Shown here one piece after another: positions 32,345-41,486 of a DNA stretch of 64,000 nt. The stretch is from contig BJOX01000053.1 in NCBI GenBank assembly GCA_009731375.1, forward strand, positions 1,007,492 through 1,071,491, written 5' to 3'. Both the position numbers and the translations under genes were made by a program. A model generated the notes under the pieces. It ran no database searches. It had not been told where the DNA came from and saw nothing but the letters and a program-made list of their open reading frames with translations. This DNA is from Paulinella micropora (Eukaryota > Cercozoa > Imbricatea > Euglyphida). Positions within the stretch are counted from its first letter, which is position 1; each line of letters starts with the position of its first letter.

Positions 32345-33166
32345 TTACAAAAACCTTTTATTAAAATTCTGCCTCAGTTCGTCCGATACAGCATCCACAT
32401 ACAAAAAGTTAAATCGTTCTTTGGTCGCCTCGTGATATTTTTCAATGAAGTATTCAAGGTCATATCCAAGGTCCAAATGTTTATACACAAGTTCTATTTT
32501 ATCCTGAGACTGCCCAGGAAAAATAAGAAGGTAGTCCAGCTGTTTAATTGCCTCAGGTTTTAGGTCTTGTAGATATTGCGAGCTTATAATCACCTTTGAT
32601 CGGAAATGGCGGTTCCGTTTAAGTAGGTCGCTTACTGATTTATCCCTCAACCCACTACCCAAATCGTCAAGAACAAGAACAACTTCGGGAGTTTGATACT
32701 TAGACGGTCTCTCCACCTTTTCGCCTCCCTCCTGTTTCTTCTTTTCCTCTTTACCAAAGTATAAAAATTTTGGCTTCGGTTCTTCTTTCTCGTCCCGCAC
32801 AACCTCTCCTTCTTGCTCTTCATCGGGTTTATTCAGCTTGTCTAACTCATAGTCAATCACAGACAGTCCATCCGTTTTCAAATATGTATATATCACCATT
32901 GGGTTTCCCTTCTTCTTGAAGTGCTTTACCATTTCTTTGTAGATGTGGTCCTTGTGGATTGTGCTGGCGATAATAACAATACGGGTCTTTTTGTCCGTTG
33001 TTCGTTTCAGGATTTCAAACAGTGCGGTCGTCTTGCCACTCTTCTTGCGAGCGAGAAGAAAAATATTGGCATACGGTTCATCAAATAACTTATATCCTTT
33101 TGCCAACTTGTCGCCATCTCCGTTTTGCTTGACTGGTTTCACCTTTACATTATTGATTTTCTCCAT
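32345..33166 (-). CDS. ATPase: PLV genome-packaging ATPase (FtsK-HerA/A32-like)
   Basis: About 273 residues from the ATG at 33166. Walker A is ARKKSGKTT, Walker B is VVLVLDDLG, and a sensor-like segment RSKVIISSQYLQDLKPE follows, as in A32-type ATPases. A Lys/Glu-rich insertion of about 50 residues separates Walker A and B. It pumps DNA into preformed capsids. It lies within the virion gene cluster. The start is preceded by AAATATAGAG. Confidence 0.85.
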   Translation of the reverse strand: MEKINNVKVKPVKQNGDGDKLAKGYKLFDEPYANIFLLARKKSGKTTALFEILKRTTDKKTRIVIIASTIHKDHIYKEMVKHFKKKGNPMVIYTYLKTDGLSVIDYELDKLNKPDEEQEGEVVRDEKEEPKPKFLYFGKEEKKKQEGGEKVERPSKYQTPEVVLVLDDLGSGLRDKSVSDLLKRNRHFRSKVIISSQYLQDLKPEAIKQLDYLLIFPGQSQDKIELVYKHLDLGYDLEYFIEKYHEATKERFNFLYVDAVSDELRQNFNKRFL

Positions 33167-33181
33167 CACTCTATATTTTTA

Positions 33182-33553
33182 TTATGCGATAAATTCCAAA
33201 CAAATAACAATTCTTCCAGCTAGTTGGTCGGTCTCAATATTTCCGCTGTCTGATTTAAGCACTTTAAACGAATATTGTCCGTCGGTCCAGCCGATATTTC
33301 CAAGATTATAACCGAGATTTGAAATGTTTGCTGTGGTGCTATCAGCGAATGTTCCGATAATTCCAATGCGGTCCATATAAAGGATTTTTGTTTTCGTTTC
33401 AGTCAAGTCATTATAATAGTGGATAAACTTAACATTCATTCTTGTTGGTGTAAAGCTCATTTGAATGTTTTTGTCAAATGTCTTACTTCCATTGACCCCG
33501 CCTGGAAAATCATTACTTAGAAAAATAATCTTTTGGTATTTATAGTCTGTCAT
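33182..33553 (-). CDS. PLV small beta-rich protein
   Basis: 123 residues, rich in Asn, Thr, Ile and Gly, with alternating hydrophobic residues suggesting a small beta domain (for example MNVKFIHYYND, then GRIVICLEFIA at the end). No motif is recognised. It lies 15 bp upstream of the ATPase gene on the same strand, so a virion component is plausible. The start follows agtaatatagagg. Confidence 0.55.
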   Translation of the reverse strand: MTDYKYQKIIFLSNDFPGGVNGSKTFDKNIQMSFTPTRMNVKFIHYYNDLTETKTKILYMDRIGIIGTFADSTTANISNLGYNLGNIGWTDGQYSFKVLKSDSGNIETDQLAGRIVICLEFIA

Positions 33554-33557
33554 CGCG

Positions 33558-33818
33558 ATGCCCTCTATATTACTGCTTATAAACTTTTTATTAATTAATA
33601 TTTCCGCTCGGACTGCTTGTGATTTCTATTCACGGGTCAGTGTCAAAAAAAATGAAAGCTGTGTGTGGTGTATTCAAAAAGGAATAGAAACCAAATTTAA
33701 ATGTGTGTATAAGCCGATGTCGGACTGGTGTGTCGGATGGGATGAGGCTTTACCTTTGATGTGTGCTGGTGATGCTTCTTGGTATAAAATACAGCTATAT
33801 GAATGCTCACTTCTTTGA
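33558..33818 (+). CDS. PLV possible secreted Cys-rich small protein
   Basis: 86 residues. The N-terminus (MPSILLLINFLLINISA) looks like a signal peptide. The rest has seven cysteines, including CVWC and a C...WCVGWDEALPLMC stretch, as in small extracellular domains. Without it, a 250-bp hole would remain in a tightly packed element. Its 3' end overlaps the convergent gene by 12 bp, as at other convergent pairs here. Against it: the start sits only 4 bp from the divergent gene's start. Real but unproven. Confidence 0.4.
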   Translation: MPSILLLINFLLINISARTACDFYSRVSVKKNESCVWCIQKGIETKFKCVYKPMSDWCVGWDEALPLMCAGDASWYKIQLYECSLL

Positions 33819-34151
33819 ACTAGATGGGCTAGGAAGGCAGATGCCTATTAATAGTGTTAAGATACCCACATAAGTGTTGGCAACTTCACACGGTAAGTTC
33901 TTTTCAGACAGCCTAACGATACAAAGGGTGATGATGGCGATAATGATACCCATTTGAAATAAGTATTTAATAAGTCGGCTGTCGGTTTTTCGCTTTGTCA
34001 TACAGCAATCCCAGTTGTCCTCGTATTCGTGGTCTATTTTTTTTTCTTCCTGCTTAATTTGGACATCTAGCACACGGTTCTTCAACTCTGGTGTGAGTTC
34101 GCCATCTGCCATATCAATAATAGGTGGTGGTGGGTGTAATCTAGGGGGCAT
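33807..34151 (-). CDS. PLV small membrane protein
   Basis: 114 residues. A soluble acidic N-terminus is followed by a CC motif (DNWDCCMTKRKTDSRLIKYL) and two hydrophobic segments (GIIIAIITLCIVRL and YVGILTLLIGICL), ending PSPSSSKK. Two-helix proteins with this CCMTKRK and PSP pattern recur in PLVs and algal viruses; function is unknown, and a virion inner membrane or host membrane role is possible. The ATG is preceded by the same hairpin leader as the capsid gene. Confidence 0.65.
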   Translation of the reverse strand: MPPRLHPPPPIIDMADGELTPELKNRVLDVQIKQEEKKIDHEYEDNWDCCMTKRKTDSRLIKYLFQMGIIIAIITLCIVRLSEKNLPCEVANTYVGILTLLIGICLPSPSSSKK

Positions 34152-34152
34152 A

Positions 34153-34181
34153 GTAAGTGCTTTTTTACAAAAACCACTTAC
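34153..34181 (-). promoter_or_regulatory. Membrane-protein-gene leader hairpin
   Basis: A 29-nt hairpin with GTAAGTG/CACTTAC arms, preceded by GTTTTTGAGATT and an AATATAG box on the minus strand. It differs from the capsid-gene copy at only one or two positions. It lies one base before the ATG at 34151. Confidence 0.7.
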
Positions 34182-34185
34182 AATC

Positions 34186-37100
34186 TCAAAAACTATATTG
34201 GGTTTGTAAGGGCTTGTCCTTACAGATTTCTTCTAACTGGTTTTTTAAGTCTTCTATACTATTAGATAATATTTTATTTTGTTCTGATAAATGTTGAAAA
34301 GCACTGACCAGAATTGGTATAAAATCTATATATGATATTCCTTCAAGGTTGCTTTCTCCATCCTCTGCTTTTATTCCGCTTTCGGATACAAATTCTGGAA
34401 ATATTTTTTTTACTTCGTCGGAGATAAAACCGTGGTTCTTTTTTTCTTTCTTCTCGTCTGTTTTCCAATAATACGAACAGCAGTTTATTTTGGTTAGTTT
34501 CTCGCAACAATCACCGCAGTCTAATGTTTTAATATCTGATTTAAGTCGCCTATCAGACGAACTAGACCAAACATTCGCCCCCGCATTCAACCAAACATAA
34601 CCTGTATTTGGCTCGCCATTAGAGTTTGAAGTCGTCCAAGCGTGGAGTGCTCCATTCGCGGCAACAATTATACCATAGTTCGTATATCCTCCTGATTTCA
34701 AGAATATCTGCGGGTCATAACCATATGTACTTCCTCTTTTTCGTAATGTTAAATTCCCGCTGGAATTCGTTGGAATATTTACTTCTCCCGACGTATTGAT
34801 ATTCATAGCCTCAGACCATGTTATATTGCTTCCCGCCGTTGTCCCCGAATTATAATAAAAAGAGAGTTTGTTGCTTATCTTGTATATTTGAAAGTTTGAA
34901 CCGCTACTGCCTGATTTCCAATTTCCACCATCCCAATAACAATCAAAATTTAAGGAAATATTGTTATGCGACCAGTTTAATAATTGAAATGTCGGGTAAG
35001 CATCTTCCGTTGTTATCGCCTGTAAGTGCGCCCCAGCAATGTTATTCACCGAGCCATACAATTCTAATCCGCCCGTTGACCCCGTCCCCTTTGTTGTATT
35101 GCCTATGATTATCGGCTTACCTGATGCTGTTGTTATTTTTTCATTTGCCGTTATTGACTTTGAAGCCGTAATAGCTGTATCGTTAATTCTAAATAATTCA
35201 GTTGAAGCACTATGATAAAATATGTGGCTAGCACTCGCAGTATCAACATTATACATCAAGGTACTACTAGCAATACCAAAACCATAAAATGCTGTTGTAG
35301 AATTTGTGTTAAAATCATATAAAACTAATTTATTGTTTGCTGTCGCACTTCTATCTACGAATATTTTTTTACCTGCTCCGACTATGATATTATCACTTGT
35401 GGTTATCGCTTTTGTTGTTAATAATCCCGTTGTGTCAATTGACATTGCTGTATCAAAGGAAAAACCTGTTCCTTGGGCTATTCCTGATTTGTAGAGAAAA
35501 TTCAAATTAGTGCCTTTATTTATCATAAAATTTGAAGTAGCAGAACTTGATTTCCATATATTGTTTCCATCGTAATAAGCATCAAAAGCAAGATTTATGT
35601 TATTGTGTGCCGCATTCAATATTTGAAAAATCGGATAAATGTCGGTAGCTGTAAATGCTTGTATGTGTGGTCCTTGTAAAATCGTCGGATTATCTACTCC
35701 TGCTGGACCATACAATTCTAAGCCACCACTAACTCCTATTCCTTTTGTCGTTCTCCCTATGATTATCGGTTTTGTTGATGCTGTCGTTATTCCCACATTT
35801 GCTGTTATCAATCCTGCATTATCTATGTTCATCGCCTCAGACCAGGTTATAGCACTCCCCGCCGTTATTCCTGACTTATAGCCAAAAGAGAGTGTATTGC
35901 TCACTTTTGCTATTCGGAAATTCGCGTTCGCATAACTTGATTTCCATCCCGCATTATCCAAATAAGCATCAAAAGCAAGAATTATATTGTTATGTCCTAA
36001 ATTGGCTATTGTAAATAAGGGATATGCGTCCTCCGTTGTAATCGCTTGAATATGTGGCCCCGCCGTAAAATCGCCATAAGCCCCATATATTTCTAATCCC
36101 GCCGATGGCCCCGTCCCCTTTGTTGTATTGCCTATGATTATCGGCTTACCTGTCGCTGTTGTTATTTTAGTGCTCGCGGTTATCGTTGTCCCTGTTATTG
36201 TAGTCCCAGCTATTGTTCCGCCACTTGTTATGTTGTTGCTGTTCATATCTAATGAGCCGTAAAACTTCATACCACCGGCATTGTTAAAACGAACAATATC
36301 GGACGACATAAATTTACTATCTGAGAGTTTTGAAATATAAAGTCCTGCTCCTTTTGCGTCAAATGCTACATTCGTGAATACATAACCTCTCTGGTCCGCT
36401 GTTCCGCTTGAAGCAGTATTTAAAGTGTATAAGAAAGACTGCCAATCTCCTGTCGTCTGTGAAAAGAAAATATCTCCCCCATTTTGATTTAGTATCCGCG
36501 CACCATTGTATGTAATATTTCCACCATTAATGATATCCACATTATTAAAATCAGCTTGGCTTAACAAATTTAGTGCTCTTACATCATTTCTACTTCCATT
36601 AAATATTTTTATTCCCGTTATCGTTTGGTCGCCTGTTAGTTTCACATTTTGTCCGTCCAATGTATCTACATAACTTTTGTTTGCTCCATCGGCCGCTAAT
36701 GTTGGAGTTCCAAGGTTGGCTATTTTGCTACTATTACAATCTAGACCCGAGGCATTTACCCATCCGACTATTGCCCCGTCAATAACGAAACTTACTTTTT
36801 TGGCATTTAGTTCAAAGTTATAATTTACGCCAGTGCTCATATTAAGGCATCCGATAGTTCCTATATTGGATATGGAGTTAAAGACCACGAATACCCCCCT
36901 TGTCGTCGCATTCGTTGAATTTCCAGTTATTTCAAGACCACTGCTATATGTCTTAATTCCTGCTATGGTTTGGTTTGTTGTTAGTTTCACATTTTGTCCG
37001 TCTAATGTATCTACATAACTTTTATTTGCTCCGTCCGTTGTCGCTGTTGGTGTGGCTAAGTTTGTTATTTTTTTGCTGTTTAAAGATAATGTAGTGCCAG

Positions 37101-38625
37101 TTGCGGTCGCGATTAAAGTGTTGCCCGCGTATAAATCTACATACGACCCAGATATTTGTATCGGATAATAAGTCGCTGTTGCTGTTTTCTGTGCTATAAT
37201 TACGCCTATGTTTGTATCAAATGCCATTCCGATACCATCAAAAGAAGCGGGATTAGATGAACCACTTATTTGTAAAGTAGATGTAAATTTTTTATTTCCT
37301 GCTATGGTTTGGTCTCCTGTTAGTTTAACGACGGCGGTATCAAGGGTTGAAACATCAACACCATCAACCAGATTTACATTCGTTATGTTAAACCCTCCCA
37401 TATTTAAACTACCTGTCATAGCCACTGTGCCGTCCTTTGCCAGTTTCGTATCAGTATATAATTTTGTTGAAGCATCGCCATCATAAAATGGTGCTGGAAG
37501 TCCGCTGATTGCTGTTGAGCCGTTAAAATTAAAAACATTGCCGGTTAATGTTATTCCGCTTCCAGTTGTAGAAGCAAGTGTTATGGTTGAACCTGAAATA
37601 TATAAAGGATAACCAGTTATTCCATTTGGTTCTGCTGAATATATAGAACCAATATTATTGTTATAGTTGAAGAATAACCTTCCCGTATTTAATGTATTTG
37701 TATCCTTTATACCCAAATAAGTAGTAAATAGTTTGGTTCCTGCTATGGTTTGGTCTCCTGTTAGTTTAACTACATTCGTATCAAGGGCGGAAACATCAAT
37801 GTTGTCAACAAGATTAACATTTGTTATTGAAAATCCTCCCATATTTAATCCCGCCGTCATACTCGCGGTTCCGTCTAGTCGTAAGAATGGTGAGTTCGTG
37901 TTCCGCCATTGCCCGGTTGAATAAATGAGTAGTTGGTTATCGGCTGGTGTTGATATGATAACATCGCTGTGTGTATTAATTGAACCATCTGCTGACACTT
38001 TCGGATTATTCGCCGTGTGCTCTGTTATCCAATCATCAACATCTTTTGTATTAAGTAAATTTACTCCCGTTATATTTAAATTACCTCCCATACTAATATT
38101 ACCGAATTCATCCACATTTATCGGAAATGTTTTATTTACCCAATTTGTTGAGTTGTATGTTAGATAACTATTTGTTGTGATTGGTGCTGTTATGACTACA
38201 TCGGATAGTGTGTCAATTGAACCAATAGTGGTATTCCTCCATTTACCATCCACATCATTATATGTTAAGTATTGCCCGACAGTTGGTGCGGATATGTTAG
38301 TATCTATCAAATTATAAAGGCTGGTTTGATGTGGATTACTCGTATTAGAGCGGTGTTGAGTTGAGGCTTTAACCTCGTCGTTGTCCCTTACTCGTTGCTC
38401 TGTGTAGTATAAATTTTTACCTTCTTTGATGTCTGTTGTTGATTTGGATGCCAGTCGTGTGTCAAATCGGCCGTCAGTGTAATAAAGATTTACGGGTTCA
38501 GCATCTTCTGGTATTCTATCAGTGTTTAAGCCAATTATGTTCGTGTTCGTTAAATCCAGGTTAAGTATATTTAAAGAGTCAACAGCTAGCTCGTTAAGGC
38601 CTAATAAACTTTTGTATTGCGACAT
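34186..38625 (-). CDS. PLV giant fibre protein with S74 chaperone domain
   Basis: 1479 residues, one fifth of the element. The N-terminus has phage-fibre-type LYYTDGRFDTRL and NLYYTEQRVRD segments. The shaft consists of repeated blocks such as VVKLTGDQTIAG and a recurring GKPIIIGNTTKG...LELYG unit. The C-terminus is an S74 intramolecular chaperone (SSDRRLKSDIKTL, HGFISDEVKKIFPE) followed by a coiled coil (LSEQNKILSNSIEDLKNQL). S74 domains trimerise fibres and cut themselves off in phage tail fibres. Host recognition is inferred. The repeats suggest evolution by duplication. The start follows aataaatatacaa. Confidence 0.8.
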   Translation of the reverse strand: MSQYKSLLGLNELAVDSLNILNLDLTNTNIIGLNTDRIPEDAEPVNLYYTDGRFDTRLASKSTTDIKEGKNLYYTEQRVRDNDEVKASTQHRSNTSNPHQTSLYNLIDTNISAPTVGQYLTYNDVDGKWRNTTIGSIDTLSDVVITAPITTNSYLTYNSTNWVNKTFPINVDEFGNISMGGNLNITGVNLLNTKDVDDWITEHTANNPKVSADGSINTHSDVIISTPADNQLLIYSTGQWRNTNSPFLRLDGTASMTAGLNMGGFSITNVNLVDNIDVSALDTNVVKLTGDQTIAGTKLFTTYLGIKDTNTLNTGRLFFNYNNNIGSIYSAEPNGITGYPLYISGSTITLASTTGSGITLTGNVFNFNGSTAISGLPAPFYDGDASTKLYTDTKLAKDGTVAMTGSLNMGGFNITNVNLVDGVDVSTLDTAVVKLTGDQTIAGNKKFTSTLQISGSSNPASFDGIGMAFDTNIGVIIAQKTATATYYPIQISGSYVDLYAGNTLIATATGTTLSLNSKKITNLATPTATTDGANKSYVDTLDGQNVKLTTNQTIAGIKTYSSGLEITGNSTNATTRGVFVVFNSISNIGTIGCLNMSTGVNYNFELNAKKVSFVIDGAIVGWVNASGLDCNSSKIANLGTPTLAADGANKSYVDTLDGQNVKLTGDQTITGIKIFNGSRNDVRALNLLSQADFNNVDIINGGNITYNGARILNQNGGDIFFSQTTGDWQSFLYTLNTASSGTADQRGYVFTNVAFDAKGAGLYISKLSDSKFMSSDIVRFNNAGGMKFYGSLDMNSNNITSGGTIAGTTITGTTITASTKITTATGKPIIIGNTTKGTGPSAGLEIYGAYGDFTAGPHIQAITTEDAYPLFTIANLGHNNIILAFDAYLDNAGWKSSYANANFRIAKVSNTLSFGYKSGITAGSAITWSEAMNIDNAGLITANVGITTASTKPIIIGRTTKGIGVSGGLELYGPAGVDNPTILQGPHIQAFTATDIYPIFQILNAAHNNINLAFDAYYDGNNIWKSSSATSNFMINKGTNLNFLYKSGIAQGTGFSFDTAMSIDTTGLLTTKAITTSDNIIVGAGKKIFVDRSATANNKLVLYDFNTNSTTAFYGFGIASSTLMYNVDTASASHIFYHSASTELFRINDTAITASKSITANEKITTASGKPIIIGNTTKGTGSTGGLELYGSVNNIAGAHLQAITTEDAYPTFQLLNWSHNNISLNFDCYWDGGNWKSGSSGSNFQIYKISNKLSFYYNSGTTAGSNITWSEAMNINTSGEVNIPTNSSGNLTLRKRGSTYGYDPQIFLKSGGYTNYGIIVAANGALHAWTTSNSNGEPNTGYVWLNAGANVWSSSSDRRLKSDIKTLDCGDCCEKLTKINCCSYYWKTDEKKEKKNHGFISDEVKKIFPEFVSESGIKAEDGESNLEGISYIDFIPILVSAFQHLSEQNKILSNSIEDLKNQLEEICKDKPLQTQYSF

Positions 38626-38704
38626 TTGTATATTTATTAAGAAATTGTTTATTAATAAAAACTAAATAATATTATTTTGTATAATAATATAAACAAGTTA
38701 TACA

Positions 38705-39208
38705 ATGCCAAGAGGTAATAGAGAGGTCGCTATGAAAAATCTTGAAAAGGGGTGGGAGGCTAAGAAGAACCAGGCTAAGCAGAGAAAGATTGAACGGGCT
38801 AGGGAATTACTCGCGGAGGAAGAGGCGAAGAATGTGAAAGAAATGACAAATGATGAAAAGATGGAACATACGACCAAGAAACAGTTGGCGAAGGATATGA
38901 TAGATGGGCGGGACGGTGAGATAAGTGAGGAAAGTAGCTCGGAAGAAGAGGTTGAGCACGACTTTGTAGATATCGTTGCCCAACGGGTTGCGGGTATAAA
39001 ATTGAAGACTAAGCAGAAGAAGGCGAAGAAGGTGGTAAAAAAGAAAGTGGAAGAGGAGAGTGATAGCGAGGAAAGCGAGGAGGAAGAAGAACAGCCAAAG
39101 AAGGGTAAAGGCAAGAAATCAAACATATCAGTTAATGTTTATAATCAACACCCTGAGAAACCAAAAAAAGAAAACAATGATGTTTCAAAGATATTTTTAA
39201 AGTTTTAA
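38705..39208 (+). CDS. PLV highly charged protein
   Basis: 167 residues with alternating basic and acidic blocks, including a Glu/Ser tract (EESDSEESEEEEEQ) typical of CK2 sites and a Lys-rich KTKQKKAKKVVKKKVEE. No domain is recognised. It may be a DNA- or chromatin-associated protein. It is divergent from the fibre gene with 79 bp between the starts, and lies 5 bp upstream of the next gene. Confidence 0.6.
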   Translation: MPRGNREVAMKNLEKGWEAKKNQAKQRKIERARELLAEEEAKNVKEMTNDEKMEHTTKKQLAKDMIDGRDGEISEESSSEEEVEHDFVDIVAQRVAGIKLKTKQKKAKKVVKKKVEEESDSEESEEEEEQPKKGKGKKSNISVNVYNQHPEKPKKENNDVSKIFLKF

Positions 39209-39213
39209 TATAT

Positions 39214-39471
39214 ATGAGTGAAATTAAGAACCTTCCATTAGATGTTCGTTTACACATTATGGACTACATATATAATCATCGTATGTATGACTTCACTAGT
39301 TGCTATGTGTGTGGATTAACACTGTGTTTAGCGAACCGACAGATTACGGCTGTTGATGATAGTTTTGATTGGTTTTATATGTATGAGTTTTGTTCTAATT
39401 ATTGTTTTGAACTTGAAAAAAAAGAAAGAGCAATATATAGAGATAAAGCATTAGGTGTGATTAAGTATTAA
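39214..39471 (+). CDS. PLV small F-box-like/zinc-binding protein
   Basis: 85 residues. The start (LPLDVRLHIMDYIYNH) resembles an F-box helix. Two cysteine pairs (CYVCG and CSNYC) could bind one zinc. Proteins of this make-up are common in large DNA viruses as possible ubiquitin adaptors, but here the F-box match is weak. Its end overlaps the convergent methyltransferase gene by 21 bp. Confidence 0.5.
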   Translation: MSEIKNLPLDVRLHIMDYIYNHRMYDFTSCYVCGLTLCLANRQITAVDDSFDWFYMYEFCSNYCFELEKKERAIYRDKALGVIKY

Positions 39472-40434
39472 TTTATGTTCGTCTATTCTTTTTTTCGCTG
39501 TTTCAAATATGTTTTTATCTTTCTCAATACCTATAAATCGCCTTTTAGTATTCATACAAGCTATGCCAGTTGTCCCGCTTCCCATAGTAAAGTCTAGCAC
39601 GGTGTCGCCTTCGTTTGAATATGATTTAATTAGCCATTCACATAAATCAACTGGTTTCTGTGTAGGGTGAATGGATTTGGGTGGGTTGTTAAATTTTAAG
39701 ATTGTATGAGGAAAGCGGTCGCCTTTGTTATCAATTGATGGATTATACACTTGTTCTCCATACACACAATTTGGGAGAATGTTTCCCTTTTTAATGTATG
39801 GTTTCTCTTTTGTCTTCTGTGGGTTGTATGTGTATTTTCCCCATTCTGCTTGTAAGTCTTTAAACTCTCTGAAACCTTTCATTTCGCTTATCTTATATTT
39901 CTCTATGAATTGATTATATGTCTTTTCTGTTGGTAAAGCAAATTGAGATGAGGTGATTAAAAAACAATGATTATTACCTGCTACACTTCCACATTCTTCT
40001 GTTATCTGCTTTTTCGTTTTTCCTATATGTTTCTTAATCTTTCCGAAGTATTCACGAAGTCCTAAATTCTGCGATACATCTAAATCTACCCCATCATCAG
40101 CAAATATGTATATCATTTCGTGTTTTCTTAGTGGCATCTTATTAGCAGATAAAAACCCAGCTTTTTTACTTTTCTCCCATATTAGGTCATACCTAAACCA
40201 GTTCTCATTAGATTGAATGAGTTTATACCCAAATTTAGTAGTTGTAAAGAAAATGTATATACAATTTCTCTTACAAACTTTTTTAAGTTCTACCCACATT
40301 CGCTTTAAGTCTATGACACTGTCCCATTCGCAAGCGGTCTGCCCATATGGTAAATCAACCACAACCAAATTAACTTTTTCTTCTATTTTTGGTATAAGGT
40401 CAAGACAATCCGCATTGAAAAGTTTTATATCCAT
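39451..40434 (-). CDS. PLV DNA methyltransferase (N6-adenine/N4-cytosine type)
   Basis: About 327 residues from the ATG at 40434; an upstream in-frame ATG at 40485 would add a hydrophobic, unmatched N-terminus. Motif IV is VDLPYGQTACEWD. A C-terminal SIHPTQKPVDLCEWLI leads into motif I DFTMGSGTTGIA and RRFIGIEKDKN, the beta-type order. It would modify viral or host DNA, perhaps against restriction or to mark the genome. No restriction enzyme partner is evident nearby, apart from the DUF3223/HNH-like protein. A TATATAAC box abuts the start. Confidence 0.85.
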   Translation of the reverse strand: MDIKLFNADCLDLIPKIEEKVNLVVVDLPYGQTACEWDSVIDLKRMWVELKKVCKRNCIYIFFTTTKFGYKLIQSNENWFRYDLIWEKSKKAGFLSANKMPLRKHEMIYIFADDGVDLDVSQNLGLREYFGKIKKHIGKTKKQITEECGSVAGNNHCFLITSSQFALPTEKTYNQFIEKYKISEMKGFREFKDLQAEWGKYTYNPQKTKEKPYIKKGNILPNCVYGEQVYNPSIDNKGDRFPHTILKFNNPPKSIHPTQKPVDLCEWLIKSYSNEGDTVLDFTMGSGTTGIACMNTKRRFIGIEKDKNIFETAKKRIDEHKLILNHT

Positions 40435-40503
40435 AGTTATATAGGATGGAGGAAAAAAATAATGAAGATTAATATATAAGGTCATTAAGTATTAGAAGGT
40501 GCG

Positions 40504-41439
40504 ATGGACGACCATATACAAGAACTGAAAGAGCAACAGGCATTAGAACTACATTATCAGAAAAAACAAAGTAAGAAATGGAATACGATATGGGCTGATA
40601 AACCGTTGAAACAACTGTTCGTAGATTTGGCTGATATGTCTAAGTTAAAAGATAAACCAGGTAATAAAAAATATGCTTTTATGTTGGTTTGGATTGACAC
40701 TAATAGTAGATTTTTAGAAGTTAGACCGCTGAAAAATAAAACTGCGAATGAAGTATATACTGGTTTAAAATCTATTCCATATATTCCAGAAATCATTACA
40801 ACAGACAGCGGAGGAGAATACAAAGGAGCAGTTAATAAATATTTTGATGAACATAACATTGAATACAGAACGGTTGAAGTAGGAGACCACCGGGCTCTTG
40901 CTATCGTAGATAGGGTTATACGGACTATTAGACGGTGGCTTGACATCTTATTTGAAACTAATGGGAACTTTGACTGGGTCTCATACATTGATGATATGGT
41001 CAAAGATTACAATAATCGTTTTCATCCAACAGTCAAAGCTAGACCGGTTGACATTATGAATGGAAAAGCTACCAATAAACAAAAAATTGAAAGAGATGAA
41101 AGTATTAACGAATTTGAACCAGGCGATAAGGTAAGACGGGAAGTTCAACGAAATCTATTTTCAAAAGGCGGACGAACTTGGTCAAAGCAGATATATACGG
41201 TTTTGGGTAGAAACGGATTTAAGATTGTGTTATCTAATAAAGAACTAGTTAGCCCCCGCGAGTTGTTAAAGACCAAGTTTCAAAAGCCAGTTGATGATGA
41301 AAAGCAAATTAACGAACAAGTTAAAGAGATAACGAAGGAGAAGAAAATTAAGCAACAGTTAAAAAAAGAAGACATACGACCAGAAAACATAATTGAAACC
41401 AAAAGACACAAAAAGAAAAAGGTAATGTTTGATTTATGA
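40504..41439 (+). CDS. INT: PLV retroviral-type integrase
   Basis: 311 residues. The catalytic core has Asp41 or Asp44 (FVDLADM), Asp101 (TTDSGGEY) and, 34 residues later, Asp136 in LAIVDRVIRTI, where most DDE integrases have Glu. A C-terminal chromodomain-like or basic beta region (GDKVRREVQRNLFSKGG...WSKQIYTV) and a charged tail follow. It cuts and joins the element ends to host DNA, consistent with the 6-bp target duplication. No N-terminal HHCC zinc domain is present. The related relic at 63.5-64 kb also has Asp at the third position. Confidence 0.85.
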   Translation: MDDHIQELKEQQALELHYQKKQSKKWNTIWADKPLKQLFVDLADMSKLKDKPGNKKYAFMLVWIDTNSRFLEVRPLKNKTANEVYTGLKSIPYIPEIITTDSGGEYKGAVNKYFDEHNIEYRTVEVGDHRALAIVDRVIRTIRRWLDILFETNGNFDWVSYIDDMVKDYNNRFHPTVKARPVDIMNGKATNKQKIERDESINEFEPGDKVRREVQRNLFSKGGRTWSKQIYTVLGRNGFKIVLSNKELVSPRELLKTKFQKPVDDEKQINEQVKEITKEKKIKQQLKKEDIRPENIIETKRHKKKKVMFDL

Positions 41440-41486
41440 GTATTTTGTCGTAAATTGCGGACGATTTTGCCGTTTCCAAACACTAT

